From contig NZ_CP087203.1 of NCBI RefSeq assembly GCF_026016325.1, positions 1,488,001 through 1,552,000 of the forward strand: DNA of 64,000 nt, given 5' to 3'. The notes under the pieces were generated by a model that saw nothing but the letters and a program-made list of their open reading frames with translations, was not told where the DNA came from and searched no databases. The stretch is from Pseudomonas sp. B21-056 (GTDB taxonomy: Bacteria > Pseudomonadota > Gammaproteobacteria > Pseudomonadales > Pseudomonadaceae). The translations under genes were made by a program, and so were the position numbers. Positions 26,253 through 34,711 of this stretch are shown one piece after another (positions within the stretch are counted from its first letter, which is position 1; every line of letters begins with the position of its first letter).

Positions 26253-27267
26253 GCTCCACTGGCACCGACAGCTTTGGATTGCCCAGCGGATGGCTCTTGG
26301 CGTCGAAGAACCGCAACTCCATCTTCAGCCCCTGGAACAGTTTGGTGTAGTGGCGCTTCTGGTGCTGGATGAACGCCTGGCTGCGGGGGTAGATCGAGAT
26401 TGCCATGACGCGGGGTGTCGCCTGGCGCAGGGCGCGGACGATGTGCTGGTCCTGCTCGCCCAGGGCGTGGCCGAACAGGCACAGGTTGTCGCCGTGGTGC
26501 AGCAGTTGGTCGTAGCAGAACGACAGGTAGTCGGAACTGCGGATGGTCTTGAGCTTGTCCGCGTTGGGGCCTTCATTGACGAACAGCGGTACGTCGTCGA
26601 GGGTCTTGAGGGTGTTGTTGATGGCGAAATTGCCCAGCAACGTACCTTCGGTGGACGTGAGCTTGCGCGCCGTGCCGTCCTGGTTGCGCACCAGGTGCAG
26701 GCCGCCGTGCAGGTACAACAGACGTGGTTTCTCCGTGGCCACCTGGCTCAGATCGAAACTGTGGTCGGCGCCGGTGAACAGGTCGGTAACGGCTTGTGGC
26801 GCATGCTGGATCGCCCAGTAGTTGAGCAGGTCGTAGTTGGTGGTGAACACCGTAGGGTAACGGCTCAACTCCTGGTTCAACGTCGCCAGGGTCGACGGCT
26901 GCACCAGCCGCCAGGGGATATGCACCGCATGCACGGTGTTGATCAGTGCTTCCTTGATCGCGTAGTAGCGATTGCGCGGGGCGGCAGAACTGACGGCGAG
27001 GGCCTTGTTGACCCGGCTGGTGGTTTTCAGCGCACCGAGCACTTGTTCGAAGCTGCGGGTCTGCAGCGCGTCGAACACGCTCAGTTCCGACGGGCTCAAG
27101 GGCTTTTCCTCGACCGTGCGGGCGTTTTCGAACAGCGAGTCGTAGCCGAAATCATCCCATACGGCGCGGCTGGCACCATTGCCCACCAGCAGCCCGCTGA
27201 AGGCGGTATGGGCGCGCAGGGTCTCCCAATCTTCAAGTCGGGCGTCGTATTCCTGGAAGTCGGTCAT
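26248..27267 (-). CDS. DUF4917 / SIR2-like fold protein
   Basis: A 339-residue protein that I place in DUF4917. It carries signatures of the SIR2-like NAD-binding fold: GLLVGNGASRAVWDDF near residue 25, PTVFTTNYDLLNYWA near residue 140, RLLYLHGGLHLVRN near residue 185, and LFGHALGEQDQHIVRAL near residue 270. These resemble the Gly-rich loop, TTNYD and GxSxxDxH elements of SIR2-like enzymes, some of which degrade NAD+ in phage defence. No second domain or partner is seen; the MFS gene 51 bases upstream is on the same strand. NAD+ hydrolysis is an inference from the fold. Confidence 0.68.
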   Translation of the reverse strand: MTDFQEYDARLEDWETLRAHTAFSGLLVGNGASRAVWDDFGYDSLFENARTVEEKPLSPSELSVFDALQTRSFEQVLGALKTTSRVNKALAVSSAAPRNRYYAIKEALINTVHAVHIPWRLVQPSTLATLNQELSRYPTVFTTNYDLLNYWAIQHAPQAVTDLFTGADHSFDLSQVATEKPRLLYLHGGLHLVRNQDGTARKLTSTEGTLLGNFAINNTLKTLDDVPLFVNEGPNADKLKTIRSSDYLSFCYDQLLHHGDNLCLFGHALGEQDQHIVRALRQATPRVMAISIYPRSQAFIQHQKRHYTKLFQGLKMELRFFDAKSHPLGNPKLSVPVEL

Positions 27268-27318
27268 TGGAAAGTCATCTCAAAACGTGGCAAGGGCAGG
27301 GCGCGACTTTAACGCGTT

Positions 27319-28482
27319 CTAAGTGGCACGAGGAGGCATGCCCCTCACACAAAGCATGGCCGACACCGCCAGCAACGTGCACAACGTAGCCAACGGCCAG
27401 GCCTGTTGACTCGATAACAGGCTGGCCATGGCACCGATTACCGCAGCCAGCAGTTGGTGCAGGAACCCGCTCAGCGCCATGGCGTAAGCGCCCGACACCG
27501 GCGAACCTTCGTTGGCCAGGGACAGGCTGATGGGGTAGTTCAACGATTGGCCGAACACTGCCAGGCAGTACGGCAACCAGAAGAGCAAGGCGATGCTACC
27601 CGGGGTAAGGCTGCCCGCCAGCATGGCCGCGCTGCCGCCCAGCACCAGCACGATGCCCCAGCTCATCAGCCGCCGTTGGCCGGTACGCAGCACAAAGGCG
27701 TTCACCACCAGTGCGCCGAGCAGATACGCGGCACTGATCGGCCAGCCCAGCAGGCCGTACTCAATTGCCGACCACTGAAAGCCTTCTTGCAGAATGAGCG
27801 GCCCTGCGGTGTTGAAAGCGATGATCACGCCGTACCCCAGCCCTCCCGCAAGGGCAGGCCGCAAAAAAGCGTGAAAGGTGAGCAACTGCCCATACACCCG
27901 CCACGCAGGCTTTCCGCTGCTGACCTCTGTCAGTATGGGGAACCTGGCCCGCAAAACCGCTGCTGCCATGATCAGGCTGGCAGCGCCCAGGCCCTGAAAG
28001 ATTGCTTCCCAACCAAAAGCCGCCTGGATCAGCGAACCCAGGTATTGGCCGATGCCGAGGGCGATCACGAAGGCTATCGAAATCCATGGCAGGGCTTTTG
28101 CCAGCAGGTCGCCGCTGAAGCTGTCACGGATCAATACCCGCGCCATTACCGAGATACCACTGGCACCGATGCCCTGGATCAACCTGAACGCCAGGAATCC
28201 CTCCACCGAGGTACCCAGCGGCAACGCCAGGTTGCCCAGCCCGTACAACCCCAATGCCGCCAGCAGAACCGGCTTGCGTCCCAGGCGTTGGCTCAGGCTG
28301 CCCCACGCCAGCATGGGCAGCGCCATCCCGATCAGGTACACCGACAGGCCCCAGGAAACCCGGGATGCATCGGCCCCAAGATCCCGGGCAATATCCGGCA
28401 GTGCGGGTAGGTAGATGCTCATGCCCAGTTGTGCCAGGAAAACGGTGGTGCAAGTGACAATCAGAGTTGTACGTTTTTTCAT
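27319..28482 (-). CDS. MFS exporter, Bcr/CflA type
   Basis: Inner membrane transporter of 387 residues with 12 helices. The Bcr/CflA signature is LGMSIYLPALPDIARDLGAD in helix 1 and the loop that follows; motif A is GSLSQRLGRKPVLLAALGLY. This family exports small drugs, amino acids or peptides. It starts 12 bases after the oxoamine synthase gene on the same strand, so export of that enzyme's product is a reasonable inference. There is no terminator between it and the DUF4917 gene. Confidence 0.88.
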   Translation of the reverse strand: MKKRTTLIVTCTTVFLAQLGMSIYLPALPDIARDLGADASRVSWGLSVYLIGMALPMLAWGSLSQRLGRKPVLLAALGLYGLGNLALPLGTSVEGFLAFRLIQGIGASGISVMARVLIRDSFSGDLLAKALPWISIAFVIALGIGQYLGSLIQAAFGWEAIFQGLGAASLIMAAAVLRARFPILTEVSSGKPAWRVYGQLLTFHAFLRPALAGGLGYGVIIAFNTAGPLILQEGFQWSAIEYGLLGWPISAAYLLGALVVNAFVLRTGQRRLMSWGIVLVLGGSAAMLAGSLTPGSIALLFWLPYCLAVFGQSLNYPISLSLANEGSPVSGAYAMALSGFLHQLLAAVIGAMASLLSSQQAWPLATLCTLLAVSAMLCVRGMPPRAT

Positions 28483-28494
28483 CGAGGGCTCGTG

Positions 28495-29730
28495 TCAGGG
28501 GCGGATATCGCGCCCATGGGCCAGCAGCAGGGTGATGATCTGTTCGCAGAAGGATCGGATCACGCTCGTCTCCATGTCAGCGCGCAGGGTAATGCGTATT
28601 GCCGCCTTGTCTTGTGGCACCACGGGGAAAAACACCGCCGAAGTGAAATACCCCAACTCGGCCAGCTCAACCGCCAGGCGGTTGGCCAGGGCCGCTTCGC
28701 CGCAGGGCACCAGACGGATCGCCATCGGGTTGCCGTGCTGTTCGGTGCGGATAAGGCTGTCGAAGAAGCGGATATTAGCCTGCAAACGCTCCTGCAAGGA
28801 GCCCAGCTCCCGACTGCGGTGCAGGCGGATCGAGGCCATGCCGGCACCAATGGCCGCTGCGTTCAGGCTCTGGGACCAGTTGCTCGGCCCACCATAACGC
28901 TGCACCAGCGCCTTATGCCGCTCACTGCCGAACATGGCCAGCCCGCCGCTGGCACCGAACGATTTGGCCAGCGAAGCGACAATCAGGGTGCGCTCGTCCA
29001 CGGCGGGAAGACGCGAACGGACCAGCCCCGTGCCGCCTTTGCCGACGGTGGATAACGCGTGGGAGTCGTCCAGGTACAGGAACAGGCCATACCGCTGTTT
29101 GAGATAGAGCAGGCTGTCCAGGTCCGCCACGCCGCCCATGCTGTAGGCGCCATCAGTCACATAGGCGACATTGCGCTCCCGTTTGCACAGGTCTTCGATG
29201 AAATCCATGTCGTTGTGCGGGCACGTGATGACCTGGGTTTCATCGGCGCAGGCGGTCTTGAAGTGGTTCATCGAATGGTGGGCATGTTTGTCGAACACCA
29301 TGACGGGGGGCCGATTGTCCGTGAGTGCACCGCTGGCCAGCAGTGGCAGGATTCCGGCACTGGCCGCGCTGCAGGACAAGGCACTCAGGCAGCTGGCGCC
29401 GAACAGTTCCGACAGCTGGGTCTCGTATTGGGCCAGGATCGCCAGCTTGCAGCGATTCTTCGAATTGGCGACCCGCAGGGTCCCGGTTTCCCATAGCGCG
29501 GTCATGGCGCCATCCAGCAGGGCGGGGTGATAGTCCAGGCCCAGGTAGGACGTTGTACAGAAGTGGTGAAGGGTGCGGCCGTACTGGTCGACCAGGACGT
29601 TGGGTGTCTTGACCTCGACGTTGAGCCCCGAGATTTTTCCGGCCTCGGCGCACTGCCAGTCCGGGTCCGCCAGGGAGATGACCTTGCGGTAGTTGGTGAA
29701 GCGATGGGTGGGTTGCGCGATCGGGTTCAT
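28495..29730 (-). CDS. Alpha-oxoamine synthase family PLP enzyme
   Basis: A 411-residue fold-type I enzyme that condenses an amino acid with an acyl-thioester and loses CO2, like 8-amino-7-oxononanoate synthase, KBL or the signal synthase CqsA. Active-site elements are FCTTSYLGLDYHPALLDGA near residue 65, FDKHAHHSMNHFK (ring-stacking His), VTDGAYSMGGVADL, LYLDDSHALSTVGKGGTG and the PLP lysine in SLAKSFGASGG. The gene lacks biotin neighbours and is followed by an MFS exporter, so it probably makes a small secreted aminoketone or related metabolite. The start at 29730 gives the family-type N-terminus; AAGGAA lies about 13 bases upstream. Confidence 0.85.
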   Translation of the reverse strand: MNPIAQPTHRFTNYRKVISLADPDWQCAEAGKISGLNVEVKTPNVLVDQYGRTLHHFCTTSYLGLDYHPALLDGAMTALWETGTLRVANSKNRCKLAILAQYETQLSELFGASCLSALSCSAASAGILPLLASGALTDNRPPVMVFDKHAHHSMNHFKTACADETQVITCPHNDMDFIEDLCKRERNVAYVTDGAYSMGGVADLDSLLYLKQRYGLFLYLDDSHALSTVGKGGTGLVRSRLPAVDERTLIVASLAKSFGASGGLAMFGSERHKALVQRYGGPSNWSQSLNAAAIGAGMASIRLHRSRELGSLQERLQANIRFFDSLIRTEQHGNPMAIRLVPCGEAALANRLAVELAELGYFTSAVFFPVVPQDKAAIRITLRADMETSVIRSFCEQIITLLLAHGRDIRP

Positions 29731-30037
29731 GGTGCGATTACATTCCTTGGTTGAGTGGTGCAGTCCGTGGGTTGTTTCAATATCTGTGTGTTTCCGGACT
29801 TTACAGACCACCGCACAGGGCTTTGAATCGGCTGTTTCCGGCGTGTTTGAGGGCTGCCGGAGTCTTCCGTGTAGGACCTTGCCTATGAACGTGGACGGGG
29901 AATCCCATCGGCGAGTGGGAGTTCGGTGGGGCTACGCGGATGTCTCCGGATCCGCTGCGTTTGCCTGGCCTGAACCGCTGTCAAGGCATCGGTAAACGGG
30001 CGTAACATTCATTTCTTTTTGCGGAGGTCGCCTGTCG
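29731..30037. other. Intergenic region upstream of the oxoamine synthase and diguanylate cyclase
   Basis: A gap of about 470 bases (29731-30199) separates divergent genes. It holds the upstream region of the oxoamine synthase, no REP element, and the small VOC-like stub described at 30038-30091. I see no clear operator. Confidence 0.45.
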
Positions 30038-30091
30038 ATGCTTTCAGGCCTCAATCACCTGGGCCGCCCGGGCCTACCGGCTAGCAGATAG
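30038..30091 (+). pseudogene. Possible 5' stub of a VOC/FosA-type gene
   Basis: GGAGG at 30023-30027 precedes an ATG whose short frame begins MLSGLNHL and ends LPASR-stop after 17 codons. VOC-family proteins such as FosA begin MLxGLNHLTLAV-DLPAS, so this looks like the start of such a gene with the middle lost. The match is only about 12 residues, so chance or a leader peptide cannot be excluded. Confidence 0.3.
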
Positions 30092-30199
30092 ATGGCTTAT
30101 TGCAATCAATTTATCGGGCGGCCTGATTGCCTGCGCTATCCTCTTCGTATCATGGGTGCATGTCCGATCACCCTATTCGCCCACCGCTGCATTCTCCGG

Positions 30200-31564
30200 A
30201 TGGCTTCCAGCTCAATGGGTATTCGAGATTCCGCGCCGCTGGCCAGTTATATCGACCTTCTGCTGGACGCCGTGTGTGCCGTCGACGGCCAGGGGCGTTT
30301 CGTGTTTGTCAGTGCCGCCTGCGAACGCATTTTCGGCTACACCCCCCAGGAGTTGATCGGCCGACCGATGATCGACCTGGTTCACCCCGGCGACCGCCAG
30401 CGTACCCTCGAGGCGGCGCGGGAGATCATGGGCGGCGAGCCCAAGCTCAACTTCGAGAACCGCTACCTGCGCAAGGACGGCCGGGTGGTGCATATCCTGT
30501 GGTCGGCGCGCTGGTCGGAAGTGGACCAGTTGCGGATCGCCGTGGCCCGCGACATCACCGAGCGCAAACTGGCCGAGTCCCGGCAGGCGGCGCTGTACGC
30601 CATCTCCGAAGCAGCCCATGCCGCGGCAGATCTGCTGGCGTTGTTCAAGCGTATCCACCTGATCATCGGCGAGTGGCTGCCGGCGCTGAATTTCTCGGTG
30701 GCGCTGTACGATGAACAATGCGCTCAGTTGAATTTTGCCTATCACGTCGACGACCAGGAGCGGCAACCCGAATTGCCGGGCACGATGACCGGGCGTTTGT
30801 GCACCGAGGTGATCCGAAGCGGCCAGCCGATCCTGCTGACACCTGGTTGCAACCCATTGCCGGCGGGCTTTTTCGACCTCATGGCGCAGCCGGGCGCGCC
30901 GTGCTGGCTGGGTGTGCCGTTGAACTCGCAGAACGGCACGATTGGCGCGTTGATCCTCAAGAGCGCTCAGGACAATGAGCGCTACACCGAGCAGGACATG
31001 GAATTGCTGCAGTACGTCTGTGCGCAGATCACCCTCGCCGTCGAGCGCCAGCAACTGCACGCCCGATTGCAGCGCATGGCGCAATACGACCAACTGACCC
31101 AGGTGCCCAATCGCGAACTGCTGCGTGAACGCTTCAAGGCCGCACTGGCGAGCGCCCGCGCAGTGTCAGGGCGCATGGCGCTGCTGTATATCGACCTGGA
31201 CCGCTTCAAACAGGTCAACGACACCTACGGTCACGGCATCGGCGACATGCTGCTGCAAGCGGTGGCCAGTCGGCTCCAGGGTTGTATACGTGATTCCGAC
31301 ACGGTTGCGCGTATTGGCGGCGATGAGTTTGTGGTGTTGCTCCATAGCATCCAGGCTCTGGAGGATGCCCACGGCGTGCAGGAAAAAATCCGCCATGCGT
31401 TGACCCAGCCGCTGCGACTGGACGGGCACTGCCTGAGCATCGAACCGAGCATCGGCGTGGCCTGCTTTCCCGACCATGGCGTCGAAGACGTGGCGCTGTT
31501 CCGCCATGCCGACGAAGCGATGTACGCCGCCAAACGTCAGAATCACAGAACCTTCGGCATCTGA
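30200..31564 (+). CDS. Diguanylate cyclase with PAS and GAF domains
   Basis: Cytoplasmic c-di-GMP synthase, 454 residues from the chosen start. Order: PAS (about 20-125, with FGYTPQELIGRPMIDLVHPGD), GAF (about 140-290, ILLTPGCNPLPAGFFDLMAQ region), GGDEF (about 295-454). The active loop is intact, ARIGGDEFVVLL, and an inhibitory RxxD site (RDSD) precedes it by five residues. No membrane segment is seen. The frame is open upstream with ATGs at 30092 and 30152; 30200 (MASSSMGIRD) was preferred because it lies close to the PAS domain, but 30152 or 30215 is possible. A -10-like TATCCT at about 30136 is compatible with any of these. Confidence 0.88.
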   Translation: MASSSMGIRDSAPLASYIDLLLDAVCAVDGQGRFVFVSAACERIFGYTPQELIGRPMIDLVHPGDRQRTLEAAREIMGGEPKLNFENRYLRKDGRVVHILWSARWSEVDQLRIAVARDITERKLAESRQAALYAISEAAHAAADLLALFKRIHLIIGEWLPALNFSVALYDEQCAQLNFAYHVDDQERQPELPGTMTGRLCTEVIRSGQPILLTPGCNPLPAGFFDLMAQPGAPCWLGVPLNSQNGTIGALILKSAQDNERYTEQDMELLQYVCAQITLAVERQQLHARLQRMAQYDQLTQVPNRELLRERFKAALASARAVSGRMALLYIDLDRFKQVNDTYGHGIGDMLLQAVASRLQGCIRDSDTVARIGGDEFVVLLHSIQALEDAHGVQEKIRHALTQPLRLDGHCLSIEPSIGVACFPDHGVEDVALFRHADEAMYAAKRQNHRTFGI

Positions 31565-31680
31565 GGACTCGTCACCGTTCGTCGTGGCGCCGCTCGTTTA
31601 TTCAAACCTTTTGGTCCCTCGTCCTTTCGAATATCAGGCGGGCCCTGCTCGCCGCATCCATGCATCTGGAGGGCCAGACC

Positions 31681-31839
31681 ATGCCTGGTTCACGAAGCAA
31701 TTACCCTGGAAACAGTGCCCACGATCGAACCAAGGTGTCTGAAGCGGGTCGCAAAAGTGGGAGAACCACCATCATGACCGTCGATAAGCGCCCGTCGAAA
31801 GCCGAAACCGGTCGTAAGCCGGGTCAGACATGTCGCTGA
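31681..31839 (+). CDS. KGG-repeat-like stress mini-protein, degenerate
   Basis: A 52-residue gene with a strong ribosome site (GGAGGG at 31668-31673, seven bases from ATG). The first unit, GNSAHDRTKVSEAGRKSG, closely follows the stress-protein repeat GNFANDREKASEAGRKGG, and a second weaker unit contains KAETGRKPGQ. In both units the central KGG has changed (KSG, KPG). KGG proteins are small hydrophilic stress proteins. It sits before DUF4142 and SDR genes of the same general-stress type, on the same strand. It is highly basic and has no membrane segment. The frame, ribosome site and repeat similarity support a real gene; it may be decaying. Confidence 0.62.
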   Translation: MPGSRSNYPGNSAHDRTKVSEAGRKSGRTTIMTVDKRPSKAETGRKPGQTCR

Positions 31840-31910
31840 AGGGGCATCGGTGGTTCTGATTCAGAAGCGGGGAGACCCGCCGCAACTTTTATTACGAGGA
31901 GGGCGCGACC

Positions 31911-32414
31911 ATGAGCCGGATGGCCACCTTTTTTCGCACCACCAGTCTCGTCGTGCTGATGGGCCTGGGTGCCAATAGTGCCTGGGCCCAATCGCCAGCC
32001 GAATTCATCAACGATGCCTCCGCCAAAGGCATGGCCGACATCGAGGCCAGTCGCATGGCCCACGGTAAAGCCGAATCCCGGGAGGTGAAGGATTACACCA
32101 TCATGGTGATCAACGACCGCACCACCGCCAATCAGCATCTTGCCAAGATCGCGAAAAAGCTCGATCTGCCCGTGGCACCGCGGGAGGAAGTCGCTCACAA
32201 GGCTAAGGCGTTGATCCCGCCAATACAGGAAGGCGAATCGTTCGAAGCGGCTTATGCCGCCAGCCAGGTCAAGGCCACCGAGGAGGCCATCGCGCAGATC
32301 GAGCAGGAAGCCCAGACCACGGAAGTACCGGAAATCAAAGCGTTTGCCGATGAAACCCTGCCTAAATTGCAGACCCATCTGGAGATGGCCAGGGCGCTGC
32401 AGGCCAGCCGCTGA
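31911..32414 (+). CDS. DUF4142 periplasmic protein
   Basis: Exported protein of 167 residues with a signal peptide ending SAWAQ and a DUF4142 helical domain (ferritin-like bundle) from about residue 28: [20 protein letters not shown], then [19 protein letters not shown], then [14 protein letters not shown]. The family is often encoded with other stress genes and its role is unknown. GAGGAGGG upstream gives a strong start. It lies between the KGG-like gene and the SDR gene, all in one direction. Confidence 0.88.
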   Translation: MSRMATFFRTTSLVVLMGLGANSAWAQSPAEFINDASAKGMADIEASRMAHGKAESREVKDYTIMVINDRTTANQHLAKIAKKLDLPVAPREEVAHKAKALIPPIQEGESFEAAYAASQVKATEEAIAQIEQEAQTTEVPEIKAFADETLPKLQTHLEMARALQASR

Positions 32415-32488
32415 TCGCGGCACGTTTTACATTCAGGGCCGGGGCGTTCGCGCTCCCGGCTTGTCTTGCCGCTGAAAGGAGAACCTCG

Positions 32489-33397
32489 ATGTCCACACGC
32501 CGAGAGCCCAATCAATACGCGATGCAGAACCCGCTGACCCAATACCCCCGTCCACCCTTTCCCGACCAGCCGCAATCGCCCCCCGGCATCGACCAGGAGA
32601 TGGTGCCCAAGCCGGATCATGGTGAAAAAAGCTATCGAGGCTTTGGCCGCCTGGAAGGTCGCAAGGCCTTGGTGACCGGCGGCGACTCGGGTATCGGCCG
32701 CGCGGCCGCCATTGCCTATGCCCGGGAGGGGGCTGACGTCGCGATCAATTACCTGCCCAGCGAAGAGCGTGATGCACGGCAGGTCATCGAACTGATCGAA
32801 GCCGAAGGCCGCAAGGCCATTGCGATTCCCGGTGATCTCAAGGACGAAGCCTTTTGCGTCCAGATGGTGCGAAGCGCCCATGAGCAACTGGGTGGCCTGG
32901 ATATCCTGGTGAACGTTGCCGGTAAGCAGGAGGCGCAAAAAGACATCGCCGACATCACCACCGCGCAATTCGATGACACCATGAAAACCAACATCTACGC
33001 GATGTTCTGGATCTGCAAGGCCGCAGTGCCGTTGATGCCGGCAGGGGCGACGGTCATCAACACCGCCTCCATCCAGTCTTACGATCCGTCCGCGACGTTG
33101 CTGGATTACGCCACCACCAAAGCCGCCATCGTCGCCTTCACCAAGGCATTGGCGGGGCAGGTGATCAGCAAGGGCATCCGTGTCAACGCCGTGGCCCCCG
33201 GGCCGATCTGGACGGTGCTGCAACCCAGCGGCGGACAACCCCAGGAGAAAATTCCTACCTTTGGCTCTCAGGTACCGATGAAGCGTCCCGGGCAACCGGC
33301 CGAATGTGCGCCACTGTATGTACTGTTGGCCTCTCAGGAATCGAGCTACATCACCGGCGAAGTCTTCGGGGTGACGGGGGGTAATCCGCTGCCTTGA
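32489..33397 (+). CDS. SDR-family oxidoreductase (YghA type)
   Basis: NAD(P)-dependent short-chain dehydrogenase of 302 residues. The long N-terminal extension (about 45 residues, Pro-rich: [20 protein letters not shown]) is typical of YghA-like stress SDRs. The cofactor site is [23 protein letters not shown] follows at about residue 150, and the catalytic Ser-Tyr-Lys are in [27 protein letters not shown] precedes the ATG. The substrate is unknown; the family is often RpoS-linked. Confidence 0.9.
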   Translation: MSTRREPNQYAMQNPLTQYPRPPFPDQPQSPPGIDQEMVPKPDHGEKSYRGFGRLEGRKALVTGGDSGIGRAAAIAYAREGADVAINYLPSEERDARQVIELIEAEGRKAIAIPGDLKDEAFCVQMVRSAHEQLGGLDILVNVAGKQEAQKDIADITTAQFDDTMKTNIYAMFWICKAAVPLMPAGATVINTASIQSYDPSATLLDYATTKAAIVAFTKALAGQVISKGIRVNAVAPGPIWTVLQPSGGQPQEKIPTFGSQVPMKRPGQPAECAPLYVLLASQESSYITGEVFGVTGGNPLP

Positions 33398-33445
33398 GGC
33401 TCGCTCAGGATACGCGAGTGGCGCTGCGCCATTCGCGCATCTCTA

Positions 33446-33850
33446 TCAGCATTGATTCAGATCGATCTTGTTCTTCTTTTGCAGTCCTTCGAGGCTTTTA
33501 GCTTCACCTTGTCCCATGGCCTGGTAATGCTTTCTCAGCGCCTCCAACTGCTTGAGGTCCAGCGCCTCGAGCCCGAGCATTGCGTTTTGCGCTTCGTTGG
33601 TCGCGCGCAATAGCTCGTCGATCTTCAGGTGCAGGATATCGGTGTCGCGGTTCTGCGTGTTCTGGATCAGGAACACCATCAGGAAGGTAATGATCGTCGT
33701 CGACGTATTGATGATCAGTTGCCACGTATCGTTGAACTTGAACAGTGGCCCGCTGAAGGCCCAAAGCACGAGCAGAACGATAGCCGCCAGAAATGTCTTG
33801 GGACTCCCCGCCCACAGGGCCAGTTTTTGAGCGATTTTTGCGAAGGTCAT
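33446..33850 (-). CDS. Low-affinity iron permease-family membrane protein
   Basis: A 134-residue protein of the PF04120 group, here with two membrane helices (about residues 18-38 and 46-64: FLAAIVLLVLWAFSG and INTSTTIITFLMVFLIQN) and a coiled, Lys/Glu-rich cytoplasmic tail (LHLKIDELLRATNEAQNAML). The family is named for a yeast iron permease, but transport by the short bacterial forms is unproven. It is convergent with the SDR gene. Confidence 0.85.
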   Translation of the reverse strand: MTFAKIAQKLALWAGSPKTFLAAIVLLVLWAFSGPLFKFNDTWQLIINTSTTIITFLMVFLIQNTQNRDTDILHLKIDELLRATNEAQNAMLGLEALDLKQLEALRKHYQAMGQGEAKSLEGLQKKNKIDLNQC

Positions 33851-34024
33851 TGCTGTGTTCCTTATGGGATTGCACCTGTCTGGTGTGACAGCAACGCAGC
33901 GGTGAAAATTCTACTTACATTTAGGCGCTCCCTCGGGCGAACGTTCATCGCACTGGCTCAAGACAGGCGCAACCATTTGCCGCCTTCATCGGTCACTCCT
34001 TAAAGCCCTTAGCCGGAGTACACC

Positions 34025-34171
34025 ATGAACGTCACGCGCACCTTCTGCCTCGCCTGTAGCCTGCTCGTCCTGCAAGGCTGCTTCGACAACTCGGACAATG
34101 AAACCAAGGACAACACCGACGGGACCAAGTCTTCGGTGCAGATGAAAGAGTCCGAGTCCCAGAATAAATAG
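34025..34171 (+). CDS. Small lipoprotein, 48 residues
   Basis: A short gene with GGAG at 34015-34018, six bases before the ATG. The product starts with a hydrophobic segment ending in a lipobox, LVLQGC, followed by a very hydrophilic acidic tail (FDNSDNETKDNTDGTK). About 28 residues remain after processing. This is a typical tiny periplasmic lipoprotein; function unknown. It is close to the general-stress genes but separated from them by an opposite-strand gene. Confidence 0.7.
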   Translation: MNVTRTFCLACSLLVLQGCFDNSDNETKDNTDGTKSSVQMKESESQNK

Positions 34172-34187
34172 GTGGGGTGCAAAACCT

Positions 34188-34276
34188 TGTGGGAGCGAGC
34201 CTGCTCGCGATGGCGTAGTGCCAAGCAACGCCAATGTTGCTGAGCCACCGCCATCGCGAGCAGGCTCGCTCCCACA
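34188..34276. repeat. REP pair (REPIN)
   Basis: Inverted REP copies at 34188-34215 and about 34247-34276, between the small lipoprotein and convergent hicB. Confidence 0.92.
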
Positions 34277-34294
34277 GGGTTTGTTTCCAGCTGT

Positions 34295-34711
34295 TTACCG
34301 TCCCTGTTGCAACACCTTGAGCGCCGCCGAAGCCAGGAAACCGGAACGGCTCTTTTCTTCCGGATGATGCAGCACATATTCATCGATACGGTTCAGCAGG
34401 TAGCCCGGCAAGGTGATATTGAGTTTCTGCGCCTTGCCCAGGTACTTGGTCACATCGATATCCACCAGTGCCCAGGTGCAACCGGCATAGTGCGGATTGG
34501 CCGCGTGGACAGTGACTTTGCTGGCCGACGGAATCGGCGAGCCGTCTTCGGCCAGAATCTCGAAGTGACCTTCAATGGCCTCGCGGGCCATGGCCATGGC
34601 GTCGTCCAGATCATCACCGGCGGAAAAGCATCCGGGAATATCCGGCACTTCAACACCCCAGGCGTGTTGTTCATCACCCATGGAAATCGCAATCGGGTAC
34701 AGCATGTTCAT
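34295..34711 (-). CDS. hicB: HicB antitoxin
   Basis: Antitoxin of a HicAB pair, 138 residues. The N-terminal HicB RNase H-like part has WGVEVPDIPGCFSAGDDLDDA and EAIEGHFEILAEDG; the C-terminal part is a ribbon-helix-helix-type DNA-binding tail, LNITLPGYLLNRIDEYV, that should repress the operon. It overlaps hicA by 38 bases. ATG at 34711 and ATG at 34705 are both possible; GGAGG lies 4 or 10 bases before them. Confidence 0.9.
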   Translation of the reverse strand: MNMLYPIAISMGDEQHAWGVEVPDIPGCFSAGDDLDDAMAMAREAIEGHFEILAEDGSPIPSASKVTVHAANPHYAGCTWALVDIDVTKYLGKAQKLNITLPGYLLNRIDEYVLHHPEEKSRSGFLASAALKVLQQGR

